13,397 nucleotides of DNA. Source: Achromobacter sp. (GTDB taxonomy: Bacteria; Pseudomonadota; Gammaproteobacteria; Burkholderiales; Burkholderiaceae_B). Positions 1 through 6,492 of this stretch are shown piece after piece. The notes under the pieces were generated by a model that did no database searches, was not told the DNA's origin, and saw nothing but the letters and a program-made list of their open reading frames with translations. Positions within the stretch are counted from its first letter, which is position 1. The number at the start of each line of letters is the position of its first letter. The DNA lies in contig DMTA01000378.1 of NCBI GenBank assembly GCA_003454835.1, positions 1-13,397 on the forward strand, read 5' to 3'. Both the position numbers and the translations under genes were made by a program.

Positions 1-18
1 GCCGCGCGCGCCAATCCC

Positions 19-66
19 GCGCGTTCCCGCACGCGTTCCCAGGCGCGTCCCCGCACGCGTTCCCAC
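19..66. repeat. Two-copy 24-bp tandem repeat upstream of ispE
   Basis: Two adjacent units (19-42 and 43-66) share the core GCGT(T/C)CCCGCACGCGTTCCCA; over 23 compared positions I see one difference (T25 versus C49). The stretch is extremely GC-rich and lies between the window edge and ispE. All three forward frames are open through bases 1-110, but none gives a peptide I recognise. The upstream neighbour in relatives is usually lolB, and I see no LolB C-terminus here. The repeat is probably non-coding; its function is unknown. Confidence 0.6.
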
Positions 67-105
67 ACGGGCCGGCCCGCCGTTTTCCACGGCGCGCCGG
101 CCCGT
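67..105. terminator. GC-rich inverted repeat before ispE, possible terminator of the upstream gene
   Basis: Bases 67-76 (ACGGGCCGGC) are perfectly complementary to 96-105 (GCCGGCCCGT), a 10-bp stem. A smaller GCCG/CGGC pairing lies inside (79-82 with 90-93). No T-tract follows, so it is not a textbook intrinsic terminator. It may end the upstream transcript, or simply structure the ispE leader. A TAGAAT that could act as a -10 box follows at 111-116, without a convincing -35. Confidence 0.4.
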
Positions 106-145
106 CTCGCTAGAATGACGGCTTGATCCGCACCGGTTGTCTTTC

Positions 146-1102
146 GTGACCCTCTACGACGTTCCCGCTCCTGCCAAGCTGAATCTCTTTCTGCACGTCG
201 TGGGCCGCCGCGCCGACGGCTATCACCTGCTGCAGACCGTGTTCCGCTTCATCGACCTGTGCGACACGCTGCACTTCGATGTGCGTTCTGATGGCGTCAT
301 CAGCCGCGCCACGGACCTGCCGGGTGTGCCTGAAGACCAGGACCTCACCGTGCGCGCCGCGCGCGCCCTGCAGAAGGCCACGGGCACGCGCCTGGGCGCG
401 CAGATCAGCCTTGAAAAGCGCATTCCGCAAGGCGGCGGTCTGGGCGGCGGCTCCAGCGATGCGGCATCGGTGCTGATCGCGTTGAACAAGCTGTGGAACA
501 CGGGATTGTCGCGTCAGGATCTCATGGCGCTGGCGCTGCCGCTGGGCGCGGACGTGCCCGTCTTTGTCTTTGGCCAGTCGGCGTTTGCGCAGGGAATCGG
601 CGAAGATCTCACCGCCGTGACGCTGCCCGAACGCGGCTATCTGGTGGCGCAACCCGATGCCAGCGTGCCGACTGTTGGAATATTTTCGGCACCCGATTTG
701 ACAAGGGATTCTTCTTACATCACAATAGCGGACTTTCTTGCTTCGCAAACATTTTTGCCAAGCGGATCCCAAGGGAAACACCCCGGTGGTGGCAACCTAA
801 ACGGATGCGCGCTTTACGGAAAAAATGATTTGGAGCCGGTGGTCTACCGTCTTTATCCTGAAGTACTTGGGGCATCGCGGTGGCTTGCTGAACGGGGTCT
901 TCCTGTTCGCATGTCGGGATCAGGCGCATGTTTATTTGCCGAATTTTCCGAATCATCGCCGGCCGTTTTGGCAGAACAAGAAATTACCGCTATAATGCGC
1001 GGCGCTGATAAAACATTCAGCCAAACGCATCCACGGTTTCGGTTAGTGCAGGCATGTACTGGGTTAGCTGAACATCCGTTGCGGAATTGGATTGCAAGAT
1101 AG
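146..1102 (+). CDS. ispE: 4-diphosphocytidyl-2-C-methyl-D-erythritol kinase (IspE)
   Basis: IspE phosphorylates the 2-hydroxyl of CDP-methylerythritol with ATP in the cytoplasmic MEP pathway of isoprenoid precursors. All GHMP-kinase motifs are visible: PAKLNLFLHV near residues 8-18 with the catalytic Lys at 11, the ATP-binding glycine-rich GGGLGGGSSDA near 97-107, GADVPVF with the catalytic Asp at about 136, and the C-terminal MSGSGAC near 256-262. I chose the GTG at 146 (318 aa) because homologues, as I recall them, begin M-x-LYDVPAPAK. A TTG at 137 would add three residues; neither has a clear Shine-Dalgarno. Around residues 200-225 there is a Gly/Asn-rich stretch, about 20 residues longer than the Bordetella protein I remember. 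From about base 670 the gene drops from roughly two-thirds GC to about 50%. The stop lies one base before tRNA-Gln, and the 3' end carries that tRNA's probable promoter. Confidence 0.95.
   Translation: MTLYDVPAPAKLNLFLHVVGRRADGYHLLQTVFRFIDLCDTLHFDVRSDGVISRATDLPGVPEDQDLTVRAARALQKATGTRLGAQISLEKRIPQGGGLGGGSSDAASVLIALNKLWNTGLSRQDLMALALPLGADVPVFVFGQSAFAQGIGEDLTAVTLPERGYLVAQPDASVPTVGIFSAPDLTRDSSYITIADFLASQTFLPSGSQGKHPGGGNLNGCALYGKNDLEPVVYRLYPEVLGASRWLAERGLPVRMSGSGACLFAEFSESSPAVLAEQEITAIMRGADKTFSQTHPRFRLVQACTGLAEHPLRNWIAR
968..996 (+). promoter_or_regulatory. Sigma-70 promoter inside ispE, driving tRNA-Gln (and perhaps prs)
   Basis: TTGGCA at 968-973 and TATAAT at 991-996 are separated by exactly 17 bp. 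The -10 is consensus and the -35 matches 5 of 6 bases. Transcription would start near 1003, about 100 bases before tRNA-Gln, inside the last hundred bases of the ispE reading frame. This is the strongest promoter match I found in the window. Its position suggests that tRNA-Gln is transcribed independently of ispE. Inferred from sequence only. Confidence 0.75.
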
Positions 1103-1103
1103 T

Positions 1104-1180
1104 TGGGGAGTCGCCAAGCTGGTTAAGGCACCGGATTTTGATTCCGGCATGCGAAGGTTCGAATCCTTCCTCCCCAGCCA
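1104..1180 (+). tRNA. tRNA-Gln, anticodon UUG
   Basis: A full cloverleaf can be drawn. The acceptor stem TGGGGAG (1104-1110) pairs perfectly with CTCCCCA (1170-1176). The anticodon stem CCGGA/TCCGG (1131-1135, 1143-1147) closes the 7-base loop TTTTGAT, with anticodon TTG at 1138-1140, reading CAA (and CAG by wobble). The T-arm AAGG-TTCGAAT-CCTT is canonical. The discriminator base is G1177 and CCA (1178-1180) is encoded. The gene starts one base after the ispE stop, so any transcript reading through from ispE must be cut at once at the tRNA 5' end by RNase P. Confidence 0.97.
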
Positions 1181-1191
1181 ACCGAATACAT

Positions 1192-1250
1192 AAAAAAGCT
1201 GTTGAACACGCCTGTAAGACACTGGCCCGGGTTCAGCAGCTTTTTTATTT
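1192..1250 (+). terminator. Intrinsic terminator after tRNA-Gln
   Basis: An A6-led arm (1192-1207, A6 then GCTGTTGAAC) pairs with 1231-1246 (GTTCAGCAGC then T6). This gives a 16-bp stem with a single G-T wobble and a 23-base loop. The T-run continues as TTTTTTATTTT to 1251. Because A and T tracts flank the core, it could work on both strands. It ends the tRNA transcript and separates it from prs. Confidence 0.85.
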
Positions 1251-1260
1251 TCCGGATTCG

Positions 1261-1287
1261 CTGGTGCAATTGAACGCGCTGCACCAG
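1261..1287 (+). promoter_or_regulatory. Perfect 8-bp inverted repeat in the prs leader
   Basis: CTGGTGCA (1261-1268) is the exact reverse complement of TGCACCAG (1280-1287), with an 11-base spacer. It lies between the tRNA terminator and prs, 65 bases before the prs ATG. It could be an operator for a regulator of prs or a leader hairpin. No T-tract follows, so a terminator is unlikely. I recognise no specific binding protein; E. coli PurR sites look different. Confidence 0.4.
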
Positions 1288-1352
1288 GTCTCACCCGCAG
1301 GTATCACCCGCATCAATCGTTAGTGTCTCAAACGACCATCGCATCATCCATC

Positions 1353-2303
1353 ATGGCAAACGATAGCTTCATGATTTTCACGGGCACCGCCAACACTCGG
1401 CTGGCCGTGGACGTAGTCAACCACCTCGACATGTCCCTGGGAAAGATGACCGTCGGTCGTTTTTCGGACGGCGAGGTGATGGTCGAGATCAACGAGAACG
1501 TGCGTGGCAAGGACGTCTTCGTCCTGCAGCCCACCTGTGCACCCACCAACGACAACCTGATGGAAATCATGGTGATGGTCGATGCCCTGCGCCGCGCGTC
1601 GGCAGGCCGCATCACCGCCGCGATTCCCTACTTTGGCTATGCCCGCCAGGACCGCCGCCCGCGTTCGGCGCGCGTGGCCATCTCGGCCAAAGTCGTGGCC
1701 AACATGCTGCAAGTGGCTGGGGTTGACCGTGTCCTGACCATGGACCTGCACGCTGACCAGATCCAGGGTTTCTTCGACATTCCCGTGGACAACATCTACG
1801 CCGGTCCGATCCTGCTGGGCGACATCTGGCGCCGCAATTTCTCGAACCTGGTTGTGGTGTCCCCGGACATCGGCGGCGTGGTTCGTGCCCGCGCGCTGGC
1901 CAAGCAACTTGAAGCCGATCTGGCCATCATCGACAAGCGCCGTCCGCGCGCCAACGTGTCGGAAGTGATGAACATCATCGGTGAAGTCGACGGCCGCACC
2001 TGCATCATCATGGACGACATGGTCGACACCGCCGGCACGCTGTGCAAGGCGGCCCAGGCCCTGAAAGACCGCGGCGCCGGCGCCGTTTACGCCTATTGCA
2101 CGCACCCCGTGCTGTCGGGCGGCGCCATCGACCGCATCGAAGCGTCGGAACTCGACGAACTCGTCGTCACCGACACCATTCCGCTCTCCGAGCAAGGCCA
2201 GGCCAGCGGCAAGATCCGCCAGCTGTCGTGCGCCGCGCTGCTGGGCGAGACCATCCTGCGTATTTCCAACGCCGAATCGGTCAGCTCGCTGTTCGTCGAT
2301 TGA
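1353..2303 (+). CDS. prs: Ribose-phosphate pyrophosphokinase (PRPP synthetase)
   Basis: Prs converts ribose 5-phosphate and ATP to PRPP and AMP, feeding purine, pyrimidine, NAD, histidine and tryptophan synthesis in the cytosol. Visible signatures are FSDGE near residue 37, the catalytic flexible-loop region [10 protein letters not shown] near 93-102, the PRPP synthetase signature [11 protein letters not shown] near 131-141, [10 protein letters not shown] near 170-179, KRRPRANV near 195-202 and the PRPP-binding loop [10 protein letters not shown] near 221-230. From the ATG at 1353 the protein is 316 aa, one residue from E. coli Prs (315). An in-frame GTG at 1323 would add ten residues ([10 protein letters not shown]) that do not align with the family, so I prefer the ATG, although neither start has a clear ribosome-binding site. 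It lies behind the tRNA terminator with no obvious promoter of its own, so it may depend on read-through. Confidence 0.95.
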   Translation: MANDSFMIFTGTANTRLAVDVVNHLDMSLGKMTVGRFSDGEVMVEINENVRGKDVFVLQPTCAPTNDNLMEIMVMVDALRRASAGRITAAIPYFGYARQDRRPRSARVAISAKVVANMLQVAGVDRVLTMDLHADQIQGFFDIPVDNIYAGPILLGDIWRRNFSNLVVVSPDIGGVVRARALAKQLEADLAIIDKRRPRANVSEVMNIIGEVDGRTCIIMDDMVDTAGTLCKAAQALKDRGAGAVYAYCTHPVLSGGAIDRIEASELDELVVTDTIPLSEQGQASGKIRQLSCAALLGETILRISNAESVSSLFVD

Positions 2304-2344
2304 CGCGTAGGCGTTGATCGGGCCACAGCCCAAATTTGCAGTTC

Positions 2345-2376
2345 TTTGCGCCTCGCTGGTCGCGGCAAGGCGCAAA
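2345..2376 (+). promoter_or_regulatory. First hairpin of the prs-rplY spacer
   Basis: TTTGCGCCT (2345-2353) pairs perfectly with AGGCGCAAA (2368-2376) around a 14-base loop. There is no T-run after it. It is the first of three stem-loops packed into the 149 bases between prs and rplY. It may stabilise the prs 3' end or form part of an rplY leader structure. Confidence 0.45.
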
Positions 2377-2380
2377 CAAG

Positions 2381-2405
2381 CACGGCGCGCCCTTTGCGCG
2401 CCGTG
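2381..2405 (+). promoter_or_regulatory. Second hairpin of the prs-rplY spacer
   Basis: CACGGCGCG (2381-2389) pairs perfectly with CGCGCCGTG (2397-2405) with a 7-base loop. The next bases are AATTC, so it lacks a proper T-tract. It begins only four bases after the first hairpin. Confidence 0.45.
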
Positions 2406-2414
2406 AATTCAACC

Positions 2415-2440
2415 GGTGAAGTTGCTTCACCTTTATTGTT
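2415..2440 (+). terminator. Terminator-like hairpin directly before rplY
   Basis: GGTGAAG (2415-2421) pairs perfectly with CTTCACC (2425-2431) around a TTG loop. TTTATTGTT follows at 2432-2440, giving an intrinsic-terminator shape. The rplY Shine-Dalgarno (GGAG, 2443-2446) starts two bases after this T-rich run. That leaves no room for a promoter between them, so the element must be read through or act as an attenuator if rplY is transcribed from upstream. Confidence 0.6.
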
Positions 2441-2452
2441 TCGGAGTTATCC

Positions 2453-3064
2453 ATGAAATTTACTGCCACTGCGCGTAGCGTCCAGGGTTCGAGTGCGAGC
2501 CGCCGCCTGCGCCGCGCGGGCCGCGTTCCCGCCATTGTCTATGGTGGTACGGCTGCCCCCCTGAACATCGAACTCGACCACAACGAGATCTACCACGCGC
2601 TGCGCAAGGAAGAATTCCACGCATCGATCCTGCAAATGCAGCTCGAAGGCGCCAAGGATGAGCAAGTTCTGCTGCGTTCGGTTCAATGGCACGCCTACAA
2701 GCCGCAAGTCCTGCACGTGGACTTCCAGCGCGTTGACGCCAACCAGGCTCTGCGCACCAAGGTGCCGCTGCACTTCGTGAACGCTGAAGTCTCGCCCGCT
2801 GTGAAGCTGAGCGGCGCCATCATCAGCCACGTGACGACCGAACTGGAAATCACCTGCCTGCCGTCGGCTCTGCCCCAGTTCATCGAAGTCAACCTGGCTG
2901 ACATCCTGGCCGGCGGCTCGATCCACCTGGCCGACATCAAGCTGCCCATGGGCGTGACGTACGTCCCCCACGGCGGTGAAGACAACCCCCTGCTGGCCGC
3001 CGCGGTCACCAAGGGTGGCGCTGCCGCTGCCGACGACGCCGAAGAAGCTGCTCCGGCTGCCTAA
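2453..3064 (+). CDS. rplY: 50S ribosomal protein L25 / general stress protein Ctc
   Basis: This is the 5S rRNA-binding protein of the large subunit. At 203 aa it is the long TL5/CTC form rather than the roughly 94-aa E. coli L25. The N-terminal 5S-binding domain covers about residues 1-95 ([20 protein letters not shown] near 10-29, then the HVDFQRV motif around 85-91). The C-terminal beta domain covers about 96-185 and is followed by an Ala/Asp/Glu-rich tail ending EEAAPAA. The start is supported by GGAG at 2443-2446, six bases before the ATG. Linkage of prs, rplY and pth is common in betaproteobacteria as I know the family. It is preceded by three hairpins and followed by an intrinsic terminator. 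Confidence 0.95.
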   Translation: MKFTATARSVQGSSASRRLRRAGRVPAIVYGGTAAPLNIELDHNEIYHALRKEEFHASILQMQLEGAKDEQVLLRSVQWHAYKPQVLHVDFQRVDANQALRTKVPLHFVNAEVSPAVKLSGAIISHVTTELEITCLPSALPQFIEVNLADILAGGSIHLADIKLPMGVTYVPHGGEDNPLLAAAVTKGGAAAADDAEEAAPAA

Positions 3065-3108
3065 GTCCTGCTGGAAGGCCCTTGCGGCTTTCCTGCGGCT
3101 TACGCCCG

Positions 3109-3145
3109 AAACCCTGCGTGTGCATTTGCATGCGCAGGGTTTTTT
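3109..3145 (+). terminator. Intrinsic terminator between rplY and pth
   Basis: AACCCTGCG (3110-3118) pairs with CGCAGGGTT (3133-3141) and a T6 run occupies 3140-3145. The pth start codon lies only 18 bases beyond the T-tract. There is no room for a full promoter, so pth must be transcribed by read-through or from a start upstream of the hairpin. Confidence 0.85.
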
Positions 3146-3163
3146 GGTTTAAACACCCCCATC

Positions 3164-3760
3164 ATGTCTACTCCCATACGCCTCATCGTGGGACTGGGTA
3201 ATCCAGGTCCCGACTACGAAACCACCCGGCACAACGCCGGCTTCTGGCTGGCCGACCATCTTGCGGACGATCTGCGCACTTCTTTTGCGCTCGAGAAGTC
3301 CTTTTTCGGCATGGTGGCCAAATCTCGCCTGGGCGCGGACAACGTCTTGCTGCTCAAGCCCAACACCTACATGAATCGTTCCGGCCAGGCCGTCGGCGCG
3401 CTGGCGCGCTTCTACAAGCTGACGCCGGAAGAAGTGCTGGTGCTGCACGACGAACTAGACCTCATGCCCGGTCAGGTCAAGCTGAAGCAGGGCGGCGGCC
3501 ACGCCGGCCACAACGGGCTAAAGGACATCCAGGCCGCGCTGGGCAGCCCGAACTTCTGGCGCCTGCGCATCGGCATCGGCCACCCGCGCACGCTAGGCCT
3601 GGCGCAACAGGTCGCCGACTTCGTCCTGCACCCGCCCCGCCGCGAGGAACAGAAGGAAATTGAAGCCGTCATCGACCGCTGCCGCGCCGTCGTGCCGTCG
3701 ATGCTGGCCGGCGACTTCGCACTCGCCACCCGCCAGCTGCACAGCGGCAACGAGTCCTGA
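3164..3760 (+). CDS. pth: Peptidyl-tRNA hydrolase (Pth)
   Basis: Pth hydrolyses the ester bond of peptidyl-tRNAs that drop off the ribosome, recycling tRNA; it is an essential cytoplasmic enzyme. The family residues are all in place: GLGNPG near 10-15 with Asn13, RHNAGF near 22-27 with the catalytic His23, YMNRSG near 69-74, HDELD near 95-99 with Asp96, and [10 protein letters not shown] near 110-119 with Asn117. The length of 198 aa is normal (E. coli 194). The ATG has no strong Shine-Dalgarno. The stop codon shares one base with the start of the next gene (TGATG), suggesting translational coupling. Its product works on tRNA, matching the translation theme of the cluster. Confidence 0.96.
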   Translation: MSTPIRLIVGLGNPGPDYETTRHNAGFWLADHLADDLRTSFALEKSFFGMVAKSRLGADNVLLLKPNTYMNRSGQAVGALARFYKLTPEEVLVLHDELDLMPGQVKLKQGGGHAGHNGLKDIQAALGSPNFWRLRIGIGHPRTLGLAQQVADFVLHPPRREEQKEIEAVIDRCRAVVPSMLAGDFALATRQLHSGNES

Positions 3761-4530
3761 TGAGCCAAGACCAGCCCACCCGCAAGATGCGCTTTCGCAG
3801 CGAGATCGCCGACTTCTGGCGTTTCATCCGCCATCCTCATCCGCTGTCGCGCCTGCCGAACCGGGCCGGCGGCAGCGGACTGGTCGCAGATTGGTGGCCG
3901 GGCATCGGACCGGGACGGCTCCTGGCCTGGGCCGCCGTGTTGTGGGTCATCAATCTATTTGCGCTGGGGCCCGTGGCCGTTGCCGCGGCCGGGCTGGGCG
4001 GCGTCTCGCATCGTCTGGATCCCCACAACATTCCGTGGCTGACCGCGGTGCTGTGGGCGCCGCTGGTCGAAGAGATGCTGTTCCGCTACGGCCTGCGCCG
4101 GCCGCGCCAGGCGCTGTGGCTGATCCCTGCGCTGGTGCCCGTCGTGCTGTGGGGGCCGAAGCTCTGGACGGGGCTGCTGTTGGCTGCGTTCATTTTGCTG
4201 GCGGTGTGGGGGCTGCGCGCGCGCCCTGAGCCGCTCAAAGGCTGGGACACGAGCTGGCGCAGGTATTACCTGCAGCACTATGGCGTCGTGTTCCATCTGA
4301 TCGCGCTGACGTTTGCAGCGGTTCACCTGACCAACTTCGTCTACAACAAGACGCCGTACTGGCTGCTGCCGCTGCTGGTGCTGCCGCAATGGCTGACCGG
4401 CCTGGTGCTGGGATGGATGCGCGTGCGGCGGGGCATCGGGGCGGCGATCTTGCTGCACTCGGTGTTCAATGCCGGGCCGATCTTGATGATCTGGCTGGTC
4501 ATGCGCTACGCGCCGACGGCGGCTGGTTAA
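3760..4530 (+). CDS. CPBP family intramembrane metalloprotease (CAAX/Abi type)
   Basis: This is a predicted polytopic inner-membrane protease of 256 aa. The three hallmark motifs of the CPBP (Rce1-like, PF02517) family are present: EEMLFR at residues 104-109 (the EExxxR motif), FAAVH at 185-189 (FxxxH) and HSVFN at 233-237 (HxxxN). Hydrophobic stretches lie near 54-80, 92-103, 118-150, 174-192, 200-220 and 226-248. The substrate is unknown. Bacterial family members include bacteriocin self-immunity and maturation proteases, but many are uncharacterised. The ATG overlaps the pth stop by one base, so the two are probably co-expressed. In relatives this gene is, as far as I recall, a plain hypothetical next to pth. 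The call rests on motifs; the biological role is open. Confidence 0.85.
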   Translation: MSQDQPTRKMRFRSEIADFWRFIRHPHPLSRLPNRAGGSGLVADWWPGIGPGRLLAWAAVLWVINLFALGPVAVAAAGLGGVSHRLDPHNIPWLTAVLWAPLVEEMLFRYGLRRPRQALWLIPALVPVVLWGPKLWTGLLLAAFILLAVWGLRARPEPLKGWDTSWRRYYLQHYGVVFHLIALTFAAVHLTNFVYNKTPYWLLPLLVLPQWLTGLVLGWMRVRRGIGAAILLHSVFNAGPILMIWLVMRYAPTAAG

Positions 4531-4536
4531 GCGAGC

Positions 4537-4566
4537 GGGCCATCGGGGCCGCATCACCCCCGGCCC
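4537..4566 (+). terminator. Imperfect GC hairpin after the CPBP gene
   Basis: GGGCC (4537-4541) with GGCCC (4562-4566), and inside it GGGG (4545-4548) with CCCC (4557-4560), form a stem with a small internal loop. No T-tract follows, so termination is doubtful. The rest of the 109-base gap before ychF holds a small CCCC/GGGG repeat (4583-4593) and a TAAACT (4594-4599) that might serve as a -10 box. I see no clear -35. Confidence 0.3.
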
Positions 4567-4639
4567 ATAAGGCGTCGTTTCACCCCGCCGGGGTAAACTA
4601 CGCCGTTAACGCTCAATACCGTACTTACACAGGATTCCC

Positions 4640-5731
4640 ATGGCTCTGCAATGCGGCATCGTCGGCCTGCCCAACGTTGGCAAATCGACACTCTTCAACG
4701 CTCTGACCCGCGCCGGCATCGCCGCCGAGAACTATCCGTTCTGCACCATCGAGCCCAACGTCGGCGTCGTCGAAGTGCCGGATCCGCGCCTGCAGAAGCT
4801 GGCTGAAATCGTCAAGCCCGAACGCATCCTGTCCGCCACCGTCGAATTCGTCGACATCGCGGGCCTGGTCGCCGGCGCGAGCAAGGGCGAAGGCCTGGGC
4901 AACCAGTTCCTCTCGCACATCCGCGAAACCGACGCCATCGTCAACGTCGTGCGCTGCTTCGAAGATCCCAACGTGATCCACGTTGCCGGCAAGGTCGACC
5001 CGATTGCCGACATCGAAGTCATCGAAACCGAGCTGGCCCTGGCCGACCTGCAGACCGCCGAAAAGGCCCTGCAACGCCACCAGAAGACCGCGCGCTCGGG
5101 CGACAAGGAATCGCAACGCCTGGTCGCCGTGCTGGAAAAGTGCATTGCCCAGCTCAACGAAGCCAAGCCCATCCGCGCGCTGGACCTGACCACCGAAGAA
5201 AAGGCCGACATCGCCCAGCTCTGCTTCATCACCGCCAAGCGCGCGATGTACGTGGGCAACGTCGCTGACGACGGCTTCACCAACAACCCGTTGCTCGACC
5301 GCCTGACCGAATTCGCCGCCGCCCGCAACGCGCCCGTCGTGGCCATCTGCGCCGCCATCGAATCCGAAATCGTCGACCTCGACGACGCCGACCGCGAAGC
5401 CTTCCTGAAGGACATGGGCATGGAAGAACCGGGCCTGAACCGCCTGATCCGCGCCGCCTTCAAACTGCTGGGCCTGCAAACCTACTTCACCGCCGGCGTG
5501 AAGGAAGTGCGCGCCTGGACCGTGCCCATCGGCGCCACCGGCCCCCAAGCGGCTGGCGTCATCCACACCGACTTCGAACGCGGCTTCATCCGCGCGCAGA
5601 CCATCTCGTACGAGGACTACATCACGTACAAGGGCGAGCAGGGCGCGAAGGAAGCCGGGAAGATGCGCGCGGAAGGCAAGGAATACATCGTGCAGGACGG
5701 CGATGTGATGAATTTCCTGTTTAACGTCTGA
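4640..5731 (+). CDS. ychF: Redox-regulated P-loop ATPase YchF (OLA1/Obg-like)
   Basis: YchF is a ribosome-associated ATPase of the TRAFAC class, linked in E. coli to oxidative-stress response and start-codon selection. The 363-aa length is standard. Visible parts are the P-loop GLPNVGKST (9-17), G3 DIAG (72-75), the catalytic His at about 114 within DPNVIHV, and a coiled-coil-like helical insertion around 128-200. The G4-equivalent NVAD lies at 207-210, and the TGS domain covers about 280-363, ending in [10 protein letters not shown]. In E. coli YchF the G4 element is NVNE; here the Glu is Asp. AGGA (4630-4633) precedes the ATG by six bases. A strong terminator follows. It is not overlapped by its neighbours and is probably a single-gene unit. 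Confidence 0.96.
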   Translation: MALQCGIVGLPNVGKSTLFNALTRAGIAAENYPFCTIEPNVGVVEVPDPRLQKLAEIVKPERILSATVEFVDIAGLVAGASKGEGLGNQFLSHIRETDAIVNVVRCFEDPNVIHVAGKVDPIADIEVIETELALADLQTAEKALQRHQKTARSGDKESQRLVAVLEKCIAQLNEAKPIRALDLTTEEKADIAQLCFITAKRAMYVGNVADDGFTNNPLLDRLTEFAAARNAPVVAICAAIESEIVDLDDADREAFLKDMGMEEPGLNRLIRAAFKLLGLQTYFTAGVKEVRAWTVPIGATGPQAAGVIHTDFERGFIRAQTISYEDYITYKGEQGAKEAGKMRAEGKEYIVQDGDVMNFLFNV

Positions 5732-5758
5732 TGCAGAAGCAATCGGCGTACGGCTGAA

Positions 5759-5775
5759 GGCCGGCCCTGCCGGCC
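5759..5775 (+). other. GC hairpin in the ychF 3' untranslated region
   Basis: GGCCGGC (5759-5765) and GCCGGCC (5769-5775) form a perfect 7-bp stem with a 3-base CCT loop. It lies 28 bases after the ychF stop and just ahead of the main terminator. It probably protects or structures the mRNA 3' end. Confidence 0.4.
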
Positions 5776-5787
5776 AGCGCGTCGAAC

Positions 5788-5825
5788 AAAAACCCTCGAG
5801 CCTGACGGCCGAGGGTTTTTTTCTT
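5788..5825. terminator. Bidirectional intrinsic terminator after ychF
   Basis: AAAAACCCTCG (5788-5798) pairs perfectly with CGAGGGTTTTT (5810-5820). The loop holds an extra GCC/GGC pairing, and T7 continues to 5822. The A-tract on the 5' side means it can also stop transcripts from the - strand gene that converges from 5923. Confidence 0.9.
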
Positions 5826-5922
5826 TGCATGGGCGGGCTGGAACAAGATTTTTATTATTTTCTGGCAGGACGTGACATGGCGTCATGTTCGATAGTGCAG
5901 GCGCTTGAGCCGCAAGCGACGT

Positions 5923-6492
5923 CTACGGCGATCCGTGGCTTGCGCTAGACGTTTCACGCCTCAAGGCCTGCACTTCGGCGATGGTCCCGGCATCAATGGT
6001 GATTTCCCGTATGCCATTTATGTCTGCGGTGCGGAGCAGCAGCCTGATTGCCAGATCGGGCGGGCATTCAAGCAATAGCTGCTCGCCCGACATCCGGCCC
6101 ACATACTTGAGCATTCCATCAACGTCGGGGTTGCGTTGCGCGGTGACGCCGGGCTGTTCCATCCAATTGGCGGGCTGCAGGGCGGCCAGGACATTGGTGT
6201 TTGGGGTGACCAACACGAATGGACCCTCGTCGTCCTGGAACACGCGCATCGACGATTTCGGGCTGAAGCCCACTGGCGGCAACAGAACGACCAGAACGTC
6301 ATGCGCTAGCAGGCTTGCCAATACCTGGCCAGTGGTGGGTTCTTTGGAGCCAGCGAGGAGCTCGAGCGGCGTCATCGCCTTGCCGATCAACTGCTCCGTG
6401 CGATCGGGATGCGTGGAACGTGGTGTTCTTGCGCCAAGATACATAACCCCCAGCAACAAGCCCGCGCCACCCAGCGCCAGTAGCGTCCACAT
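5923..6492 (-). CDS. Hypothetical membrane-anchored protein
   Basis: I do not recognise this 189-aa protein. It begins MWTLLALGGAGLLLGVMYLGAR, a single N-terminal hydrophobic helix (about residues 2-19) followed by a basic residue. The remaining roughly 165 residues look soluble: a mixed alpha/beta region with VLVVLLPPVG near 65-74, MRVFQDDEGPFVLVTP near 82-97, and two short hydrophobic segments later. The pattern of a helix, then an edge strand, then 'xxFVLVTPNT' faintly recalls the SseB N-terminal fold, but I would not assign it. I chose the ATG at 6492 because GGAGG (plus-strand 6500-6504) sits seven bases upstream; a longer frame from 6522 would start before that site. The gene converges on ychF and diverges from the membrane gene at 6779. 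Its GC is lower than its neighbours'. Confidence 0.75.
   Translation of the reverse strand: MWTLLALGGAGLLLGVMYLGARTPRSTHPDRTEQLIGKAMTPLELLAGSKEPTTGQVLASLLAHDVLVVLLPPVGFSPKSSMRVFQDDEGPFVLVTPNTNVLAALQPANWMEQPGVTAQRNPDVDGMLKYVGRMSGEQLLLECPPDLAIRLLLRTADINGIREITIDAGTIAEVQALRRETSSASHGSP

Noticed and set aside
1104..1260. tRNA-Gln as a phage or island attachment site
   Set aside because: The tRNA is followed directly by its terminator and prs; I see no integrase gene or repeated tRNA 3' end in the window.
1344..2375. A 343-codon open frame on the - strand across prs
   Set aside because: It is antisense to a gene with complete PRPP-synthetase motifs; its translation is Asp/His/Gln/Val-rich noise typical of the reverse of GC-biased codons.
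4625..5830. A 401-codon - strand frame across ychF
   Set aside because: Antisense shadow of ychF, low-complexity Gly/Val/Asp-rich with no motif, and it runs through the ychF terminator.
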